Positions 9,961 through 22,575 of a stretch of 64,000 nucleotides of DNA are shown piece by piece. The DNA is from Calycina herbarum (Eukaryota; Ascomycota; Leotiomycetes; Helotiales; Pezizellaceae), in the NCBI GenBank assembly GCA_001414485.1, contig LLEY01000223.1, forward strand, positions 19,518 through 83,517, given 5' to 3'. Each line of letters opens with the position of its first letter. Position 1 is the first letter of the stretch. Position numbers and translations under genes: made by a program. The notes below the pieces were generated by a model. The model made no database searches, was not told the origin of the DNA, and saw only the letters and a program-made list of their open reading frames with translations.

Positions 9961-12656
9961 TTCTTAAAAACCCTCTACAGCTATTAAGCTATTAGAAGAC
10001 GCTGAAAACTCGCTTACAGACTCCTACGGACTACAAGCGTCTAGAGAAGAATCGGCTGACGAGGAACTCGTCTATAAGAACTCGGGAAAAGAACAGCTCT
10101 AAAGCAAGTCTCCTCTTTAGAGTAAAACAAACTTAGATCTTAACCTCTTAATCTAAGTCGTATAATAGGTAGAAAGGCTTTTATAACTATATATACTTTA
10201 ATTAAGAATAGATATACTTTTAATACTACTAGACTTATTAATACTAGAGCGAATAGATAGCTATTTATTAACATAGCTTTAGCTAACTAGTTAAGTTAAT
10301 ATTATAGACAGGCTACGGAAAAGCTATTATATATAATATCAATTACAGGGTTTAATAGACATAAAGGACTAGCGATTACTCGTATTATTCGCTTAATACT
10401 AAGTATCGATAGATAATAGTTTACTAATACGCTCTTCCTAATTACTAATATTAGCAGATACGATATTATTATCAGCTGTTAATAGCTTATAGATGTAAAC
10501 GTAAAGTTAGTAGTCTATAGCCGTAAGATTAAGTAGCTAGAATCCCTTCCTCTAGTTCGTCGATTCGATTACTTAATACCTATTACTAGGGAATCGATAA
10601 CTATCTCTCTACTAGACCTCTAAGCTTAGGAGAATATAGAGAACCACGACCTCTACTAGAATACTATAGAGGAACCTATATTAATCTATTCGATACTGCC
10701 TCGAAGCTAGCGCTAAACCCTACTACTAGTTACTCTCGAGGAAATTCTAGACGAAAGCTTTTAATAAGACCTTGTCTCTACCTAGAATAGAATACAAGTC
10801 CTTATTCTTAACCGCTAACAACGTCGTCGATCCTTATTAAGAAAACGTTCAGTTATAGACTATAAAGCGGCTGTAAGCTCGCTTACGAATATCTATAAAC
10901 CTACGGAAGACTTCGCTATTAATATCTATTATATTAGAGCTACCGCTTTTAAACTTAACCTCTAAAAGCGCGATAACGAAGTCTTCTCTACTAGCTTATA
11001 AGAGATCGACTATACTCTTATAGATAGGTTACGTATAGAGCTCTCTTTAGTAGATTACGCTTTAGACGAATAACTAGTAGAATAGAACGTTTACTAGGAA
11101 TATACAGACTTTAAGAATGTCTTTTTAAAAAGAGCTTTAGACAAGCTTCCTCTACTACAAAACTAAGTCAACTACTAGATCGAACTTATAGGTCTAAATA
11201 CTCTATTATATAGCTTATTATATAAGATAACAACTAAGGAACTTCTAGCTATAAAGCAGTATATCCTTAATAACCTTAATAAAGAGTTTATTATTCCTAG
11301 CTATACTCTTTTCGCCTCTCTAGTACTGTTTATAAAGAAGTCTAACAGAAGCTTACGGCTCTATATCGACTACTAGAAACTTAACAACCTTACTTATAAG
11401 AACTAGCACCCTCTTCTACTAATCGACAAAACTCTTATACGAATCACTAGTACTAAAATCCTTATAAAGCTCGACATTCGTTAAGCTTTTAACTATATAT
11501 ATATAGAACTAGAGTTAGAAGAACTTATAACCTTTTAAACTTGTTATAGCACGTTTAAATATAAGGTATTACCTTTCAGCTTAACTAACAGTCCTACTAT
11601 ATACTAGAGGTATATAAATAGCGTTCTTATAGAATATCTTAATAACTTTTATATAGCTTATCTTAATAACATTCTTATATACTCTAATAATAAGCTCGAA
11701 CACGTTAAACACGTCTATAAGATCTTAGAACAGCTCTATAAAGCTAGGCTATAAGTAGATATTAAGAAGACAGAGTTCTACGTTACTTATACGAAGTACC
11801 TTAGTTTTATTATCTCTATAGATAGAATCGAAGTCGACCTAGAGAAGATCTTAGTAATCGTTTCCTAGAAATATCCTAGTACTATTAAGAGTATCTAGTT
11901 CTTCCTAGGTTTTTATAACTTCTACTAACGTTTTATTTAGGATTATAGACAGATTACTCGTCTACTAAACTATCTTATAGGTAAGGAAGTACTATTTAAG
12001 TTCGACTTAGAATATAAGAAAGCTTTTAATATATTAAAAGAAGCCTTAGTTACTACCCCTCTCTTATACTACTTTATAGCCGATTTAGAGACTATGGTTA
12101 AGACTAACGCTTCTAACAGAGTGGTTACGGCTATAATATTACAACGTATATCCGAAACCGAACCGTAGAGACCCGTAGGCTACTTCTCGAAGACGATGAA
12201 CCTCGCCGAGCTAAACTACTAAATCCACGATAAGGAGATATTAGCTATTATATACTCTTTCAGACAATAGCGAGCAGATCTTACTTAGACTAGCTCCCGG
12301 ATTAAGGTCTTCACCGATCATAAGGCTTTAGAGTACTTTATAACCTCTAAAACCTTAAACTAGCGGTAAGCGAGATAGGCAGAGTTTCTATCAGAGTTCT
12401 ATTTTATAATTACGTTTTAATCTAGTAAGTAGAACGAGAAAACAGATACGCTAACACGCTAAGACTAAGACGTTAACCCGTAGAACGACCTAAAAGCGTC
12501 TATAAGATAATAAACCTTACTTATGTCTGATTAGTTAGATCTACGTATTACTACTCGATTAGAACCTCTTATAACGTTAGCCCTAGTTACCTTAGAACCC
12601 TCGCTTAACCTCGTCGACTAGTTACTTACTACTAACCGTAACTCTTTAGACTTAGA
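9961..12656 (+). pseudogene. Pol of outer Gypsy G1, part 1: protease, reverse transcriptase, RNase H
   Basis: The RT region is clear: LNKEFIIPSYTLFASLVLFIKK near 11275, then RLYIDY*KLNNLTYKN near 11355, and the catalytic block reads AYLNNILIYS near 11656 where the family has YLDDILIYS (both Asp mutated to Asn by G to A). RNase H is seen as KVFTDHKALEYF near 12305, and the C-terminal RNase H/connection continues to about 12500. Every interruption I noted is TAA or TAG. The frame stops at the chromovirus insertion and continues at 19409. Confidence 0.82.
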
Positions 12657-13102
12657 TGTCACGAATTACGTTATACGTAGTAAGTAGTCCAGACGGCGCT
12701 CTGACAGGACAAGGCACGATATCTAGGAAATAGAAGGTAGTATAAGAGGGAATCAGTAATACGAAGGTATTTAGGTATTCTAGGATCTTACTATTAGATA
12801 ACTATTAGAGGTTATGTAATAGATCTCGTTGGATCCCTTAGGGGATCTAAAGGGATCTAGGGATCTAGGCTTATATAGGGATCTAGGTAGCACGAAGGGT
12901 TCTATATATACTAGCACGTCTGCTACCTAGATAGGAGCTTCGTGCTTAACTTTAGTTATTAATCTTATCATCTTATTTAATATCTTTGATATAAGTAACG
13001 AGTTCACTTCTAAGTAAACAACCTAGCGTATTTATACTTCTTACTATATACTAACCTTTGAGACTTAGTTACCTTTGTTTAGTTCGTTTAAGTTTTGTTA
13101 TA
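12657..13102 (+). repeat. 5' LTR of chromovirus V1
   Basis: It begins TGTCACGAATTACG and ends TTTTGTTATA (original end probably ...TACA). It contains a GGATCT/GGATCC-rich block near 12830-12880 and a TATATAGG stretch. The 446-bp length equals the 3' copy exactly. The internal leader starts CTTTAAGCACCTACTTAGAAG, the likely primer-binding zone. Confidence 0.9.
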
Positions 13103-13136
13103 CTTTAAGCACCTACTTAGAAGTAAGATCGCTACT

Positions 13137-14100
13137 ATGTCGGCAACCTCTTCTACTCTGAGAACCGCCCTACTAAGGCCAGCTGCGGACCCCCCAGTTG
13201 TACTAGTTGTACCAGTTATACTAGTTACTACTCTTCGAGAGGAAGTGAAACTTCCTCTTCTAAAGCTGTTCGATGGCTCGCCTAAGAAGCTAGCTGAATT
13301 CTTAATAAAAGCTTCCCTCTACTTAAGTTTTTATTATACCTAGTTCCTAAGTAAAACTGACTAGGTTATATAGTTGTTTACCTGTCTTAAAGGGGCAGCT
13401 TATAACTGGTTAGAACCGTACTTAGAGGATTACTAGATAAACAAAACAGCTAATAGAAAAGTCTCTCTTTAGATGTCTAAGAAAACGAGGGATTTGTTTA
13501 AGAATATTTAAGGATTTAGAGAGGGAATTAACTAGGCTTTTAAGGATGTTAATATAAAGAAAAAGGCAGTTAGAGCTTTGTATATACTTAAGTAGAAGGG
13601 GTTAGCTGCTAAGTACGCCTTATAATTTCAACAGTACTCTATATAAATAGGATAGAACGATAAAACATTATATAAACAATTTTATCGTAGACTTAAGAAT
13701 AATGTAAAGGATGAAATTATGTAAGAGGATTTTCTAGATATATTAAATAAATTAACAAATAATATAATTAGGATCGATAACCGTATCTATAAAAGAAATC
13801 TAGAGAAGAAAGGAAGTTATAGTTATCGATATAGAAAGAGTAGATGAAAAGATTATAGAGATCTTATAGAAATCGACACTACTTAGAAATTATAGGTTCT
13901 AGGTAAGGAATCTAAGAGAGAAAACTCCTAGAGAGGAGGATTATCCTAGAAAGAGCGAAATCGTTAACACGAGTAGAACTTGTATTATAACTATGGTCTT
14001 CCCAGCTATAGAGCAAATAAGTACAGTAAAAAGAAAGACTTAAAAGGGAAACAAGCTAACGCTACTGTCTAAAAAGAAGTAGCTTTACTAGAAAAAATCG
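13137..14100 (+). pseudogene. Gag of chromovirus V1
   Basis: ATG 13137 opens MSATSSTLRTALLRPAADPP and stays open for about 69 codons (stop at 13341). It continues in the same frame with TAG/TAA interruptions through LFTCLKGAAYNWLEPYLEDY (13374 onward), a typical Gypsy Gag core motif. A zinc knuckle near 13979-14020 reads with Tyr at Cys/His positions (YYNYG.PSYRANK). An ATG further upstream at 13095 is in frame but lies at the LTR edge; 13137 is the likelier start. Confidence 0.75.
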
Positions 14101-14989
14101 AACTTACGGACGAAGAACTCGAGGTCAGAGGTTATAATACGCAAATTAAAACAGACGCTATAGACACAACGGCAGGCGCTATATACTTGTAGCTAAACGA
14201 AGGAATTAAGTCACAAGTTAGTAAGGTATAGGACACTAATAACAATAGAGATCTATTACTTAAAGAATATTATAATATATAGTTAGAAATGGATTATAAA
14301 TTACCTCTTTAGGTAGAATATAAATTACTACTATTAATAAGTTTATTAGAGTTGTTGGAATCGATATCTAACTTATTAGAAGTAGACCTAGGAATACATA
14401 AGCCTAAATAAGGCGAGATATAAGTATTTATTAGAACTTTTAAAAGAAGGAATAGATAGGTATATATAGAAAACTAGAAACCTAATTTCTAGAGCCTATA
14501 TTCTACTTAAAGAATTAACTCTACTATTTTAACTACTTATAAAATAGTTTAGAATAAATAGGATAGAATAACTTTAGTAAGCCTTATTATTAGAAGAGAA
14601 ACCATTAAATTTAAAGAACCTAGACTAGAATAAGTAGTATCTAGTAAACTATCTAGTATACCTAGGATAGGAGATATTTAGATAGTCGTAGATCTATAAG
14701 AAGAAACCAGCGAATAGTAATAGCAGGGTTCTAACAACTTTATAAGACGCCTTAAAACTAGTTTTTTAGGTACGCTACCTAATAATAGGGAAGCTATACT
14801 AGAAATAGGAAGCTAGTATACTATAGTTACTTTAGTCGGAAAAATCGGAGTAATATTTCAAGAATTACAAAGTAGGAAGTTATTTAGTATAATCTTCTAA
14901 GAGATAAACGAATATAACATAGACTAAGAAACGGAGTTAGTATAGAGAGAGCTCTACTAACTGACAATTAGAGAATTAAACACTACCTT

Positions 14990-17900
14990 TAGAGAAAATT
15001 AACTTATAGTAACAGCGAAGATAAGAGGAAAGGAACTCTGAGTCTTGATTAATTTAGGAGTAACGAGTAATTTTCTTTCCTTAGCAGCTTAGAAGAAGCT
15101 AAACGTCCTGATTAAAGGTATAAAGCTATACTACCTAGGAGTAGTTAATAGAATAGACGTTATATACTAGGATGGAATTATTAATTAGTAGACTATTCTA
15201 ATAAGTATTACTATTAAAGAACACTGCTTAGATATATAATTCGATATTGTTAAAATAGGAAGTAAGGAAGCGATACTAGGTATACTATAGATTAAGGAAC
15301 ATAATCTAGATATTAATTAGAAGGCTTAAATAATAACCTTTAGTTAATATAATTACATAGGTTTATAATTATAACTATAAGGCTAGAACGAGATTAGCGC
15401 CACCTCTTCTAAGATACTAGAACACCTAGCCCAGGGTCCTCCACAGGTTAGTAGGACAGCTGATAACGAAATATCTATATAGTATAGAGAATTTAAGGCT
15501 TTGTTTAAGAACCTAGAAGACTTGCGAGCTTTGCTAGAACATCGCTTATAGGATTATAAGATTAAATTAAAAGAGGGTTATCACCTCTTAAAGTAGAAGC
15601 TTCGGTTATATAACTAGAAAAGCCTATAGAGGATAGAAAGTTATATAAAGGAAGGTATTAAGAAGAGATATATTAGAAAATCTAAGTTACTAATTACCTT
15701 AAACATACTTATTATTAAAAAGAAAGACAATCTAGACAGAAGAGTATATATTAATTATAGAGAAGTAAATCACGCTATAGTTAAGAACGCTTATCTACTA
15801 CTACCTAGCTAATACTTATAAGATAAGTTAGGTAAGATAGTACGATTTACGAAATTAGATTAACGAAACGCTTATAGACTTATATAAATAAAAGTTAAGG
15901 ATAAATAAAAGACAGTATTTACCTTACTATCGAGCCTTTATAAATACACAGTTATGCCTTTTAGACTTTATAATATACTAGCTATATATTAGAGGTAAAA
16001 TAATAACATTTTAAGAGATCTTCTAGGGGTAATAGTAATCTATTACCTAGATAATATCCTAATCTTCTTAGAAAAAGAAGAGGAATATAAGGGATAAGTT
16101 AAAGAAGTTTTATAATAACTTATAAAAGTTAACTCTCGGTTGAAACTCTTGAAATACGAGTTTAGAGTAACTCGAACCCTTTTCCTAGGATAGGTATTTA
16201 GCTTAGGGAAAATAGAGATAGATCTAGCAAAGATCTAGGACGTCTTAAACTAGAAGTTACTAGAAAATGTGAAAGACGTATAGTCCTTTCTTAGATTTAT
16301 AAACTTTTATCGTCCGTTTATTTAAGACTATGCAAAGATTACTAAACTAATGTCGGGACTAGTTAAGAAAGCTATTAAGTTTATATAGAATAAATAGGTA
16401 GAGGACGCTTTTTAGAAAATCAAAGCAAAGTTTATAAAGGAACCTATTCTATACGATTTTAATATAGAAAAGCCTAGTATAATCGAAACAGACGCCTTAG
16501 ACACAGTAGTAGAAGCGGTTCACCTATAGCTAAATAATAAAGGAAAACTTATACCTATTATATATTATTCTAAGATATTTAACCTAGTATAATAAAACTA
16601 TAGTATTTTTAATAAAGAATTACTTACTATAGTATTAGCTTTAGAACACTAGAGGATTTATTTACAGCTAGTAAAACACCTAGTTATAGTTTTATCTAAC
16701 TATAAGAACCTTAGAACGTTTACAACAACTAAGGAACTTACGATAAGACGATTAGCTAAATAGTTAAAGATATTAGAAGGATTTAACATTATTATTCGAC
16801 ATATAAAAGGAACGTTAAATACTCGAGCTAATACTCTTAGTTAGAAACCTAGATATAAGGGAGATAAAGAGTATAAAAAGATTACGATCTTAAAAACTCT
16901 TAAGAGTAGAGACTTAGTACCTACTATATACAAGATAGCAGTAATAAACGACATATAGATAGATAAAATTCAGAATATATATAAAGGTTATAACTAATAT
17001 ATAAAAGGGAAACTATAGGTTCCTAGTTTATATACAAAAGAATTTATATAAGAATACTATGTTATACCCGCTTATAGTTACTAAGGAATTCGTAGAACCC
17101 TCTAGAGAATAAGATAATACTACTATATTAATCAGTTATCCGCGATAGTTAAGGAAGTGATAGTAGAATATAATACCTATACTAGGAATAAGGCGTTCTA
17201 ATATGCTTCTTATAGACAGATGAACACTACTCTAATATCATAGATACCTTAGAAATCAATATCTATAGATTTTATTATTAAACTACTAAAATCTAAAGAC
17301 TTAATAATAGGAGTTGAATATAATACGATCCTAGTTATTATAGAACGACTTATAAAGTATATAATTCTTATAGTATATATAGAGTTAAGTATAGCTAAGG
17401 AATTAGTATTTGTATTCCTTAGGGAAGTAGTCTTAAGACATAGACTACCTAAAGAAATACTCTTAGATAGAGATAAACTCTTTACCTCTAAATTTTAGAT
17501 CGCTCTTATAGAACGTTTAGGTGCGAAAAGGAAGCTTTTAACAGCTTTTCACCTATAAATAAATAAAGGAAACGAACGAATAAATTAAGTAGTTAAAACA
17601 TACCTTCGTTATTATATAAACTATTAGTAAAACAACTAGGTAGAACTACTGCCTTTAGTATAGTTTGCCTATAATAGTTTAGTAACGGAAACAACACTTA
17701 TTACGCCATTCTACGCTAACTTTAGGTATAAATTAACAGTGTATTAAGAACTACTGTCTACGACTATTAATAACTAACTTACTCGTGTTTATATCTTAAA
17801 AATCAAGAATCTATATAAGGAACTTATAGAGGACCTGTAATTTATAGTAGAGAGAAATGTACACTACTATAATAAACGACGTAGTTAAGAGCTAATACTA

Positions 17901-18310
17901 AAAGAGGGGGATAAAGTCTACTTAGTATAAAAGAATATCGATATAAAAAGACTAAGTAATAAATTAGATTATAAAAAACTCGAACCATTTAAAATCAAAC
18001 ACGTTAAAGAACCTTTGAACTATAAATTAGTACTACTAAGGATAATAAACATCTACCTAGTATTCTATATATCCTTACTCGAACTAGCACCACCGAGAGC
18101 ACTACTAGCTCTACTTATAGAAATTTAACTAGTAAACCTAAACACTGAATACGAAGTTAAGAGGATTCTTAACTATAAACTTATTAGAGGATAAGTTAAG
18201 TATTTAATTAAGTAGTTAGATTACCTACACTCGGAAAACACTTAGGAGCTAAAAAGCAACCTTAACCGTTGCTTAGTAGAACTTTAGGAGTTCTACTAAT
18301 AAAACCTAAG
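14990..18310 (+). pseudogene. Pol of chromovirus V1: protease, RT, RNase H, integrase, chromodomain
   Basis: Landmarks in order are a protease-like ELRVLINLGVTSNFLS (15035), RT with YYLDNILIFLEKEEE (about 16040), RNase H with IETDALDTVVEAVHL (about 16485), an integrase zinc-binding region with GIRRTL*RIR*YYY (about 17080), the core DFIIKLLKSKDLI (about 17260), and GNERIN*VVKTYLRYY (about 17568). It finishes with a chromodomain at about 18148-18290 (EYEVKRILNYKLIRG, then YLIK, LDYLHSENT and LKSNL). Chromodomains of this type bind H3K9-methylated chromatin and direct integration there. TAG/TAA codons interrupt the frame. Confidence 0.85.
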
Positions 18311-18375
18311 TTTACCTACATCTCGTGGTCTAAAGAGAAGGCTTCGAGGAAGGCTAGGTCGAGACCTATCTTAGA

Positions 18376-18800
18376 TTAGGAACCGACAGGAATAGACGGG
18401 GCTGCTAAGTAGGCAACCTCCGCCTCTCGCTGTTCTTTTTCCTTTCTCTCTTTCTCCTCTTTCTCTTTCTTTTCTACCTCCTCAGTAGCGTTGAGTTTAT
18501 TAAGAAAACGAAGACCTCGGTAAGACATTTTATACTACCTTTCTTTTAGAAAAGCCTTTTGCTTTCGTAACCGTAGAATCCTTACTATCGCCTCCTCCTC
18601 CTCTCTATCTAGCTTCTCCTCTTGTTTTTCGATAAAGGCCTAGTCGCTAGTATAAGGAACATTCTTCTCCTAAGAATTATCAGTCCTATTACATTTTAGC
18701 TTTAACCGAACATATTTAGAACATTAAGAGGATTAAGAGGAATCTATAAAACATCTATGCTTTTAGAAAGTATAGTAAGAGTATAGTAATATTTTGTTAT
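18376..18800 (-). pseudogene. Antisense Lys/Glu-rich ORF between pol and 3' LTR of V1
   Basis: On the minus strand one frame ends at TAA (18376-18378). Its final 50 codons from ATG 18528 are fully open, reading MSYRGLRFLNKLNATEEVEK followed by a KE-rich stretch. Upstream in the same frame it continues through EEEEAIVRILRLRKQKAFL (about 18545-18605) to Cys-containing segments near 18695-18760, broken by a few TAA/TAG codons of RIP type. The pattern Cys-rich segment, coiled coil, then R(R/Y)GL..L..L resembles accessory proteins I associate with fungal retroelements, but I cannot name the family. An intentional antisense gene is inferred, not proven. Confidence 0.5.
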
Positions 18801-18957
18801 AAACTATTTTAATACTTTTTATAAGAAGTATACGTTCTTCTTTCTTCTTTTATATAGAGTAGGACATAATAGAAAGGAAAGGATGCTGCTAGTACCTTAA
18901 CTGAGTTCCTTAGCTTATACTTAAGTATAAGGACATACTAGGCTAAGAAGGGGATAG

Positions 18958-19403
18958 TATTACAAATTACGTTATACGTAGTAAGTAGTCTAGACAGCGC
19001 TTTAACAGGACAAGGCACGATATCTAGGAAATAGAAGGTAGTATAAGAGGGAATCAGTAATACGAAGGTATTTAGGTATTCTAGGATCTTACTATTAGAT
19101 AACTGTTAGAGGTTATGTAATAGATCCTGTTAGATCCCTTAGGGGATCTAAAGGGATCTAGGGATCTAGGCTTATATAGGGATCCAGGTAGCACGAAGGG
19201 TTCTATATATACTAGCACGTCTACTACCTAGATAGGAGCTTCGTACTTAACTTTAGTTATTAATCTTATTATCTTATTTAACATCTTTAATATAAGTAAC
19301 GAGTTTACTTCTAAGTAAACAACCCGGCGCATTTATACTTCTTACTACATACCAACCTTTGAGACTTAGTCACCTTTGTTTAGTTCGTTTGAGTTTCGTT
19401 ATA
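18958..19403 (+). repeat. 3' LTR of chromovirus V1
   Basis: It begins TATTACAAATTACG (TG to TA by RIP) right after the polypurine tract and ends GAGTTTCGTTATA. It is 446 bp, identical in length to the 5' LTR, and is followed by the TTAGA duplication at 19404-19408. Confidence 0.9.
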
Positions 19404-19408
19404 TTAGA

Positions 19409-20932
19409 AGATAACCGAATAAAAGCTACCTACGGGTACTAAAACTAGATAATAGAGAACGGCTTACTTCTTTAGCAAAAGAGACTCGTAGTTCCTAATT
19501 AAGGCACCTTATAGACGAACCTAATCTATAAGGCTCACGTATAAGTATCTACGGCTTACTCTAGACGGACAAAGACAGTAGCTATCCTCGCCTGTAGATA
19601 CTAGTAGAAAGGTTTACAGACGTTCGTAGAAACCTATATTAGTAACTACGGAGACTGTCGACGTACTACGGTTCCTCGCGACTATAAACCTAGGTTTTTA
19701 TACCTGTTACTAGTTCTAGAACGTCTCTAGCAGCATATTACTATAGACTATAAGTCTTTCCCTACTAATAAACAAGGCTATAATACCTTATAAGTAGTTA
19801 TAGATCGCCTAACTAAGTAATCGGTCTCGATCCCCTGTCTAAGGACAGTTATAGCCTAAGGTATAGCTCGAATATATATTATATAGATCTATTAAACCTA
19901 CAGCTATCTATAAAGTATTATTTTAGACTGTAGACTATAGTTTATTTCTTCTTTCTAGTCTAAATTCTATAGAATCCTTAGTATAAAGCTTAAGCTATCT
20001 ACTGCTTTCTACCTATAAACTAATAGATAAACCGAAATTATAAACTAATAAATTAATCAACGCTTATAGTCTTTTATTAGTTACTATTAAGACAACTAGA
20101 GCGAACTTGTCCCTATTCTAGACTACGCTTAGCTTACGCTTCTATATAAGAGTCTAGGTAGGCTCTCGCTCTTTAAAGTAATTAACAGATACGTAGCTAC
20201 TACGTCCTTCGATTAGAACCGTCTAGATAAATCTATAACAGTCTACGAACAGCTTAACCGGACTAATATAGAGGCACTTATACGGAGAATACACGACACT
20301 TAGACCGTAGTAAAGGAATTAGTTAGTAAAGTATAAGACCGCTATATAAGGTCCGCGAACCAGATTCGAAGAGTAGTAGACTTTAACGTAGACGACTTTG
20401 TTTAGGTATCGACTTATAATTAGAAGATAGACCGGCTAAGCTATAAGCTAGATAGACAAAACGAGGGTCCGTTCCAGATTACAGCCCGCGAAGAACACTC
20501 TTTCCAGCTCGAACTACTAGACCACTTCCGTATACACCTCGTATTCCACCCGTCACTGCTCTGTAAGGCCGCTATAGATCCGTTACCTAGATAGGTAAAC
20601 GAACCACCCCCGCTAATATAGGTTATAGATTAGGAAGAGTAGGAAGTAGAAGAAGTCTTAGCTATAAAAGTAGTTCGTAGAAAGCTCTAATACAGGGTTC
20701 AATAGTTAGGCTATAACTCTGATCTATAGTAGTATCCGGCCTCGAATTTTAAGTATTACCTATATAAATTATACGATTTTCACCTCGCTAATCCAGCCTG
20801 CGCTAGTTCGCTAAGGGCTTTATAAAGCTAGATATAAGCGTAAGAAGACGGAATAGACGATTACGATTATCTAATAGACGATTTAGTTATAATATAAAGC
20901 TTATAGATAAGCTTTTTCTAAAAGGGGGGGTA
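19409..20932 (+). pseudogene. Pol of outer Gypsy G1, part 2: integrase and chromodomain-like C-terminus
   Basis: The frame resumes directly after the V1 target duplication. Integrase features are EAHVQVSTAYSRRTKT (about 19530), CRYW*KGLQTFVETYI (about 19590), and the core ITIDYKSFPTNKQGYNTL followed by VVIDRLTK (about 19738-19820). Late regions read FHPSLLCKA (about 20550) and then a chromodomain-like VRRKL*YRVQ*LGYNSDL with WYPASNFKY (about 20670-20760). Stops are TAA/TAG. It is followed by the polypurine tract. Confidence 0.75.
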
Positions 20933-20933
20933 A

Positions 20934-21170
20934 TGTTATAGCGCTGGTCTATAACACGTGATTCTCGGTCCTACACGTAACCGTTAGAGCCGCTACACTT
21001 AGACGGATTTATAACAAGATTAAAGGCTCTTTATAGTTAGCAGGAATACCTCTTTTTCGTAGAGTATATATTCCGTATTCCCTCGTTCTTAGAACTGTAG
21101 CTTTAAATTCTCGAATATATATATATATACTCTTATACCTTTGCCTTTAGATATAGATCGTAATACTTAC
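20934..21170 (+). repeat. Probable 3' LTR of outer Gypsy G1 (right end uncertain)
   Basis: It starts TGTTATAGCGCTGG after an AAAAGGGGGGG polypurine tract, and contains CACGTG (near 20957) and a (TA)n stretch at 21116-21132. The right end cannot be fixed because no matching 5' LTR is recognised; it may lie near the TACTTACTATTA segment around 21160-21172. Confidence 0.5.
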
Positions 21171-21695
21171 TATTATTAGACTTTAAGCTAAGAGAGATAT
21201 AGACCTCTTTTATACTCTTACTAATAGCGTCGACAACGACCTACGAGACATTATAGAAGAAAAGGCTAGAAAGCGTATAAGTAAGTATCTATTTACTATA
21301 GCTACACGTTCTCTAGAAATTCCTACTCGCGTAGCTGGTATTTACCTCTCTACTAACACGTGTTACAACTATAGAGAAGTCGGCTATTATATCAAGTCCT
21401 GTCTATAGCTAAGAGTCTATAAGAAGGTAGACTTAAGCGGGCTAGAGAAGGAAGAAGAAGCTAGATCTAAGTTAGGAAACAACTATATCTAAGAGAAGAC
21501 TCTACCTTAGGTAAATATAGGATTAATCTCTCTAAGATTAATCTACGGTTATTAGTTAGTAGAAGAGCGTTTACTTTACCTAGTATAATAACGATTAATA
21601 GATATAGTATATAAACTACTACTCTTAGTAACCTTAGAGTAAATACATTCTCTTTTATAGACGTCTAATTCAGCTACGATTTAGCGAAGTTCTAT
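21171..21695 (+). pseudogene. Retroelement Gag fragment with CCHC zinc knuckle
   Basis: A frame with RIP stops carries a zinc knuckle at 21361-21402: C-x2-C-x4-H-x4-C positions with the second Cys and the His changed to Tyr (CYNYREVGYYIKSC). It is followed by a Lys/Glu-rich segment. The start and the element it belongs to are not resolved; it could be Gag of another Gypsy/Copia element or ORF1 of a LINE. A solo LTR is inserted just downstream. Confidence 0.5.
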
Positions 21696-21700
21696 AAACT

Positions 21701-21983
21701 TATAATAGTACGAAACGGATACTACTACAAAAGAGGTATATAGAAGTACGTTCGATAGAATAACATATCCGAATACTAGGCTCTAATACGAAGGAAAAGA
21801 CTAAATTAGTCTTTCTCGATAGAGAGAAGGCAGCTATTTATAAGAGGTTCGGATAATAGTAAGTCCGAAGCTATCTAGCTATTCTAAATCCTAAAACAAC
21901 ATCTATATCGTATCCTATTTAGTACGTATACTCGGTAATTCTAATTCCGATTATTCTAATTAATTCCTAATAGTACTATTATA
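21701..21983 (+). repeat. Solo LTR, family E, copy E2
   Basis: It begins TATAATAGTACGAAACGG and ends GTACTATTATA, with AAACT duplicated on both sides (21696-21700 and 21984-21988). It is clearly homologous to the solo LTRs at 59630-59963 (same strand) and 53190-53797 (opposite strand), sharing CGAAACGGATACTACTAC and GGAAAAGACTAAATTAGTCT. At 283 bp it is shorter than the 334-bp copy. No internal region is present, so it arose by LTR-LTR recombination. Confidence 0.85.
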
Positions 21984-21988
21984 AAACT

Positions 21989-22570
21989 TAAAATAAAAAG
22001 ACTTCCTATATCTATAAAGATTCGTAGATATAATAGAGAGATTAGTAGAGAAGCTACTTACTACCTTCTCTCTAATTATATATTAGATAGTTATAAATTC
22101 TTTAATATACTTTTTATTCTACTAGACCTAGAGTTATACGACGTTCTTCTTAGCTGAAAATTCTTTGAATACTTTTATATTAATATCGACGTAACTTATT
22201 AAAAGTTACTCTAGCTAGAGGAACTTAAGCCTTACTTCTCTACTTAGTAGCCTACCTCTCTCTCGTATAAAGCTATTCGTTCTAAGAACTCTATACTCTT
22301 TTACTAGAATTAGATAGACGCTTATAACCTTATAATAGAAGCGGACGAATTATAGAGATAGAATAGCCGGTCTATTCTAGAACTTAGTATAATAGAATAT
22401 CTAGAATACGTATCTATAATCTACGAAAGTAACTACTAGTCTTCTATATAAGTATAATACTAGATTATAAAATAGGAACTTAAGAGATTATCTAAGAAAG
22501 TACTTACTCTAGTCTATTAATAAAAGCTCTTTCTAAAGTAAGAATCTTCTATAATAATTAATATCTCTAC
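21989..22570. other. AT-rich RIP-mutated sequence, element not identified
   Basis: This is the continuation of the sequence interrupted by the E2 solo LTR, ending at the TATAT next to the V2 5' LTR. Short frames with TAG/TAA stops suggest a decayed retroelement Gag/pol segment, but no diagnostic motif was found. Confidence 0.4.
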
Positions 22571-22575
22571 TATAT

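Larger units (their letters stand above)
12657..19403 (+). mobile_element. Complete chromovirus (Ty3/Gypsy with chromodomain), copy V1, RIP-inactivated
   Basis: The two LTRs are both 446 bp (12657-13102 and 18958-19403), and TTAGA flanks both sides (12652-12656, 19404-19408). The order is gag, protease, RT, RNase H, integrase, chromodomain, all on the plus strand, then a polypurine tract AAGAAGGGGATAG before the 3' LTR. Total length is 6747 bp. It interrupts pol of the outer Gypsy. The LTRs differ mostly by C/T and G/A changes in both directions, so RIP acted after insertion. Between chromodomain and 3' LTR lies an antisense ORF (separate entry). Confidence 0.92.
6702..20933 (+). mobile_element. 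Outer Ty3/Gypsy retrotransposon (G1), host of two nested insertions
   Basis: Gag begins at 6702 and is interrupted by pogo element P2 (6950-9124). It resumes to a CCHC knuckle at 9914-9955 and is followed by protease/RT/RNase H up to 12656, where chromovirus 12657-19403 is inserted with a TTAGA duplication. From 19409 the pol frame resumes with integrase and a chromodomain-like end. The polypurine tract AAAAGGGGGGG (about 20920-20930) and the 3' LTR start TGTTATAGCGC at 20934 close the element. Subtracting both insertions leaves about 5.3 kb of internal sequence, normal for Gypsy elements. The 5' LTR is not identified. Confidence 0.8.
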
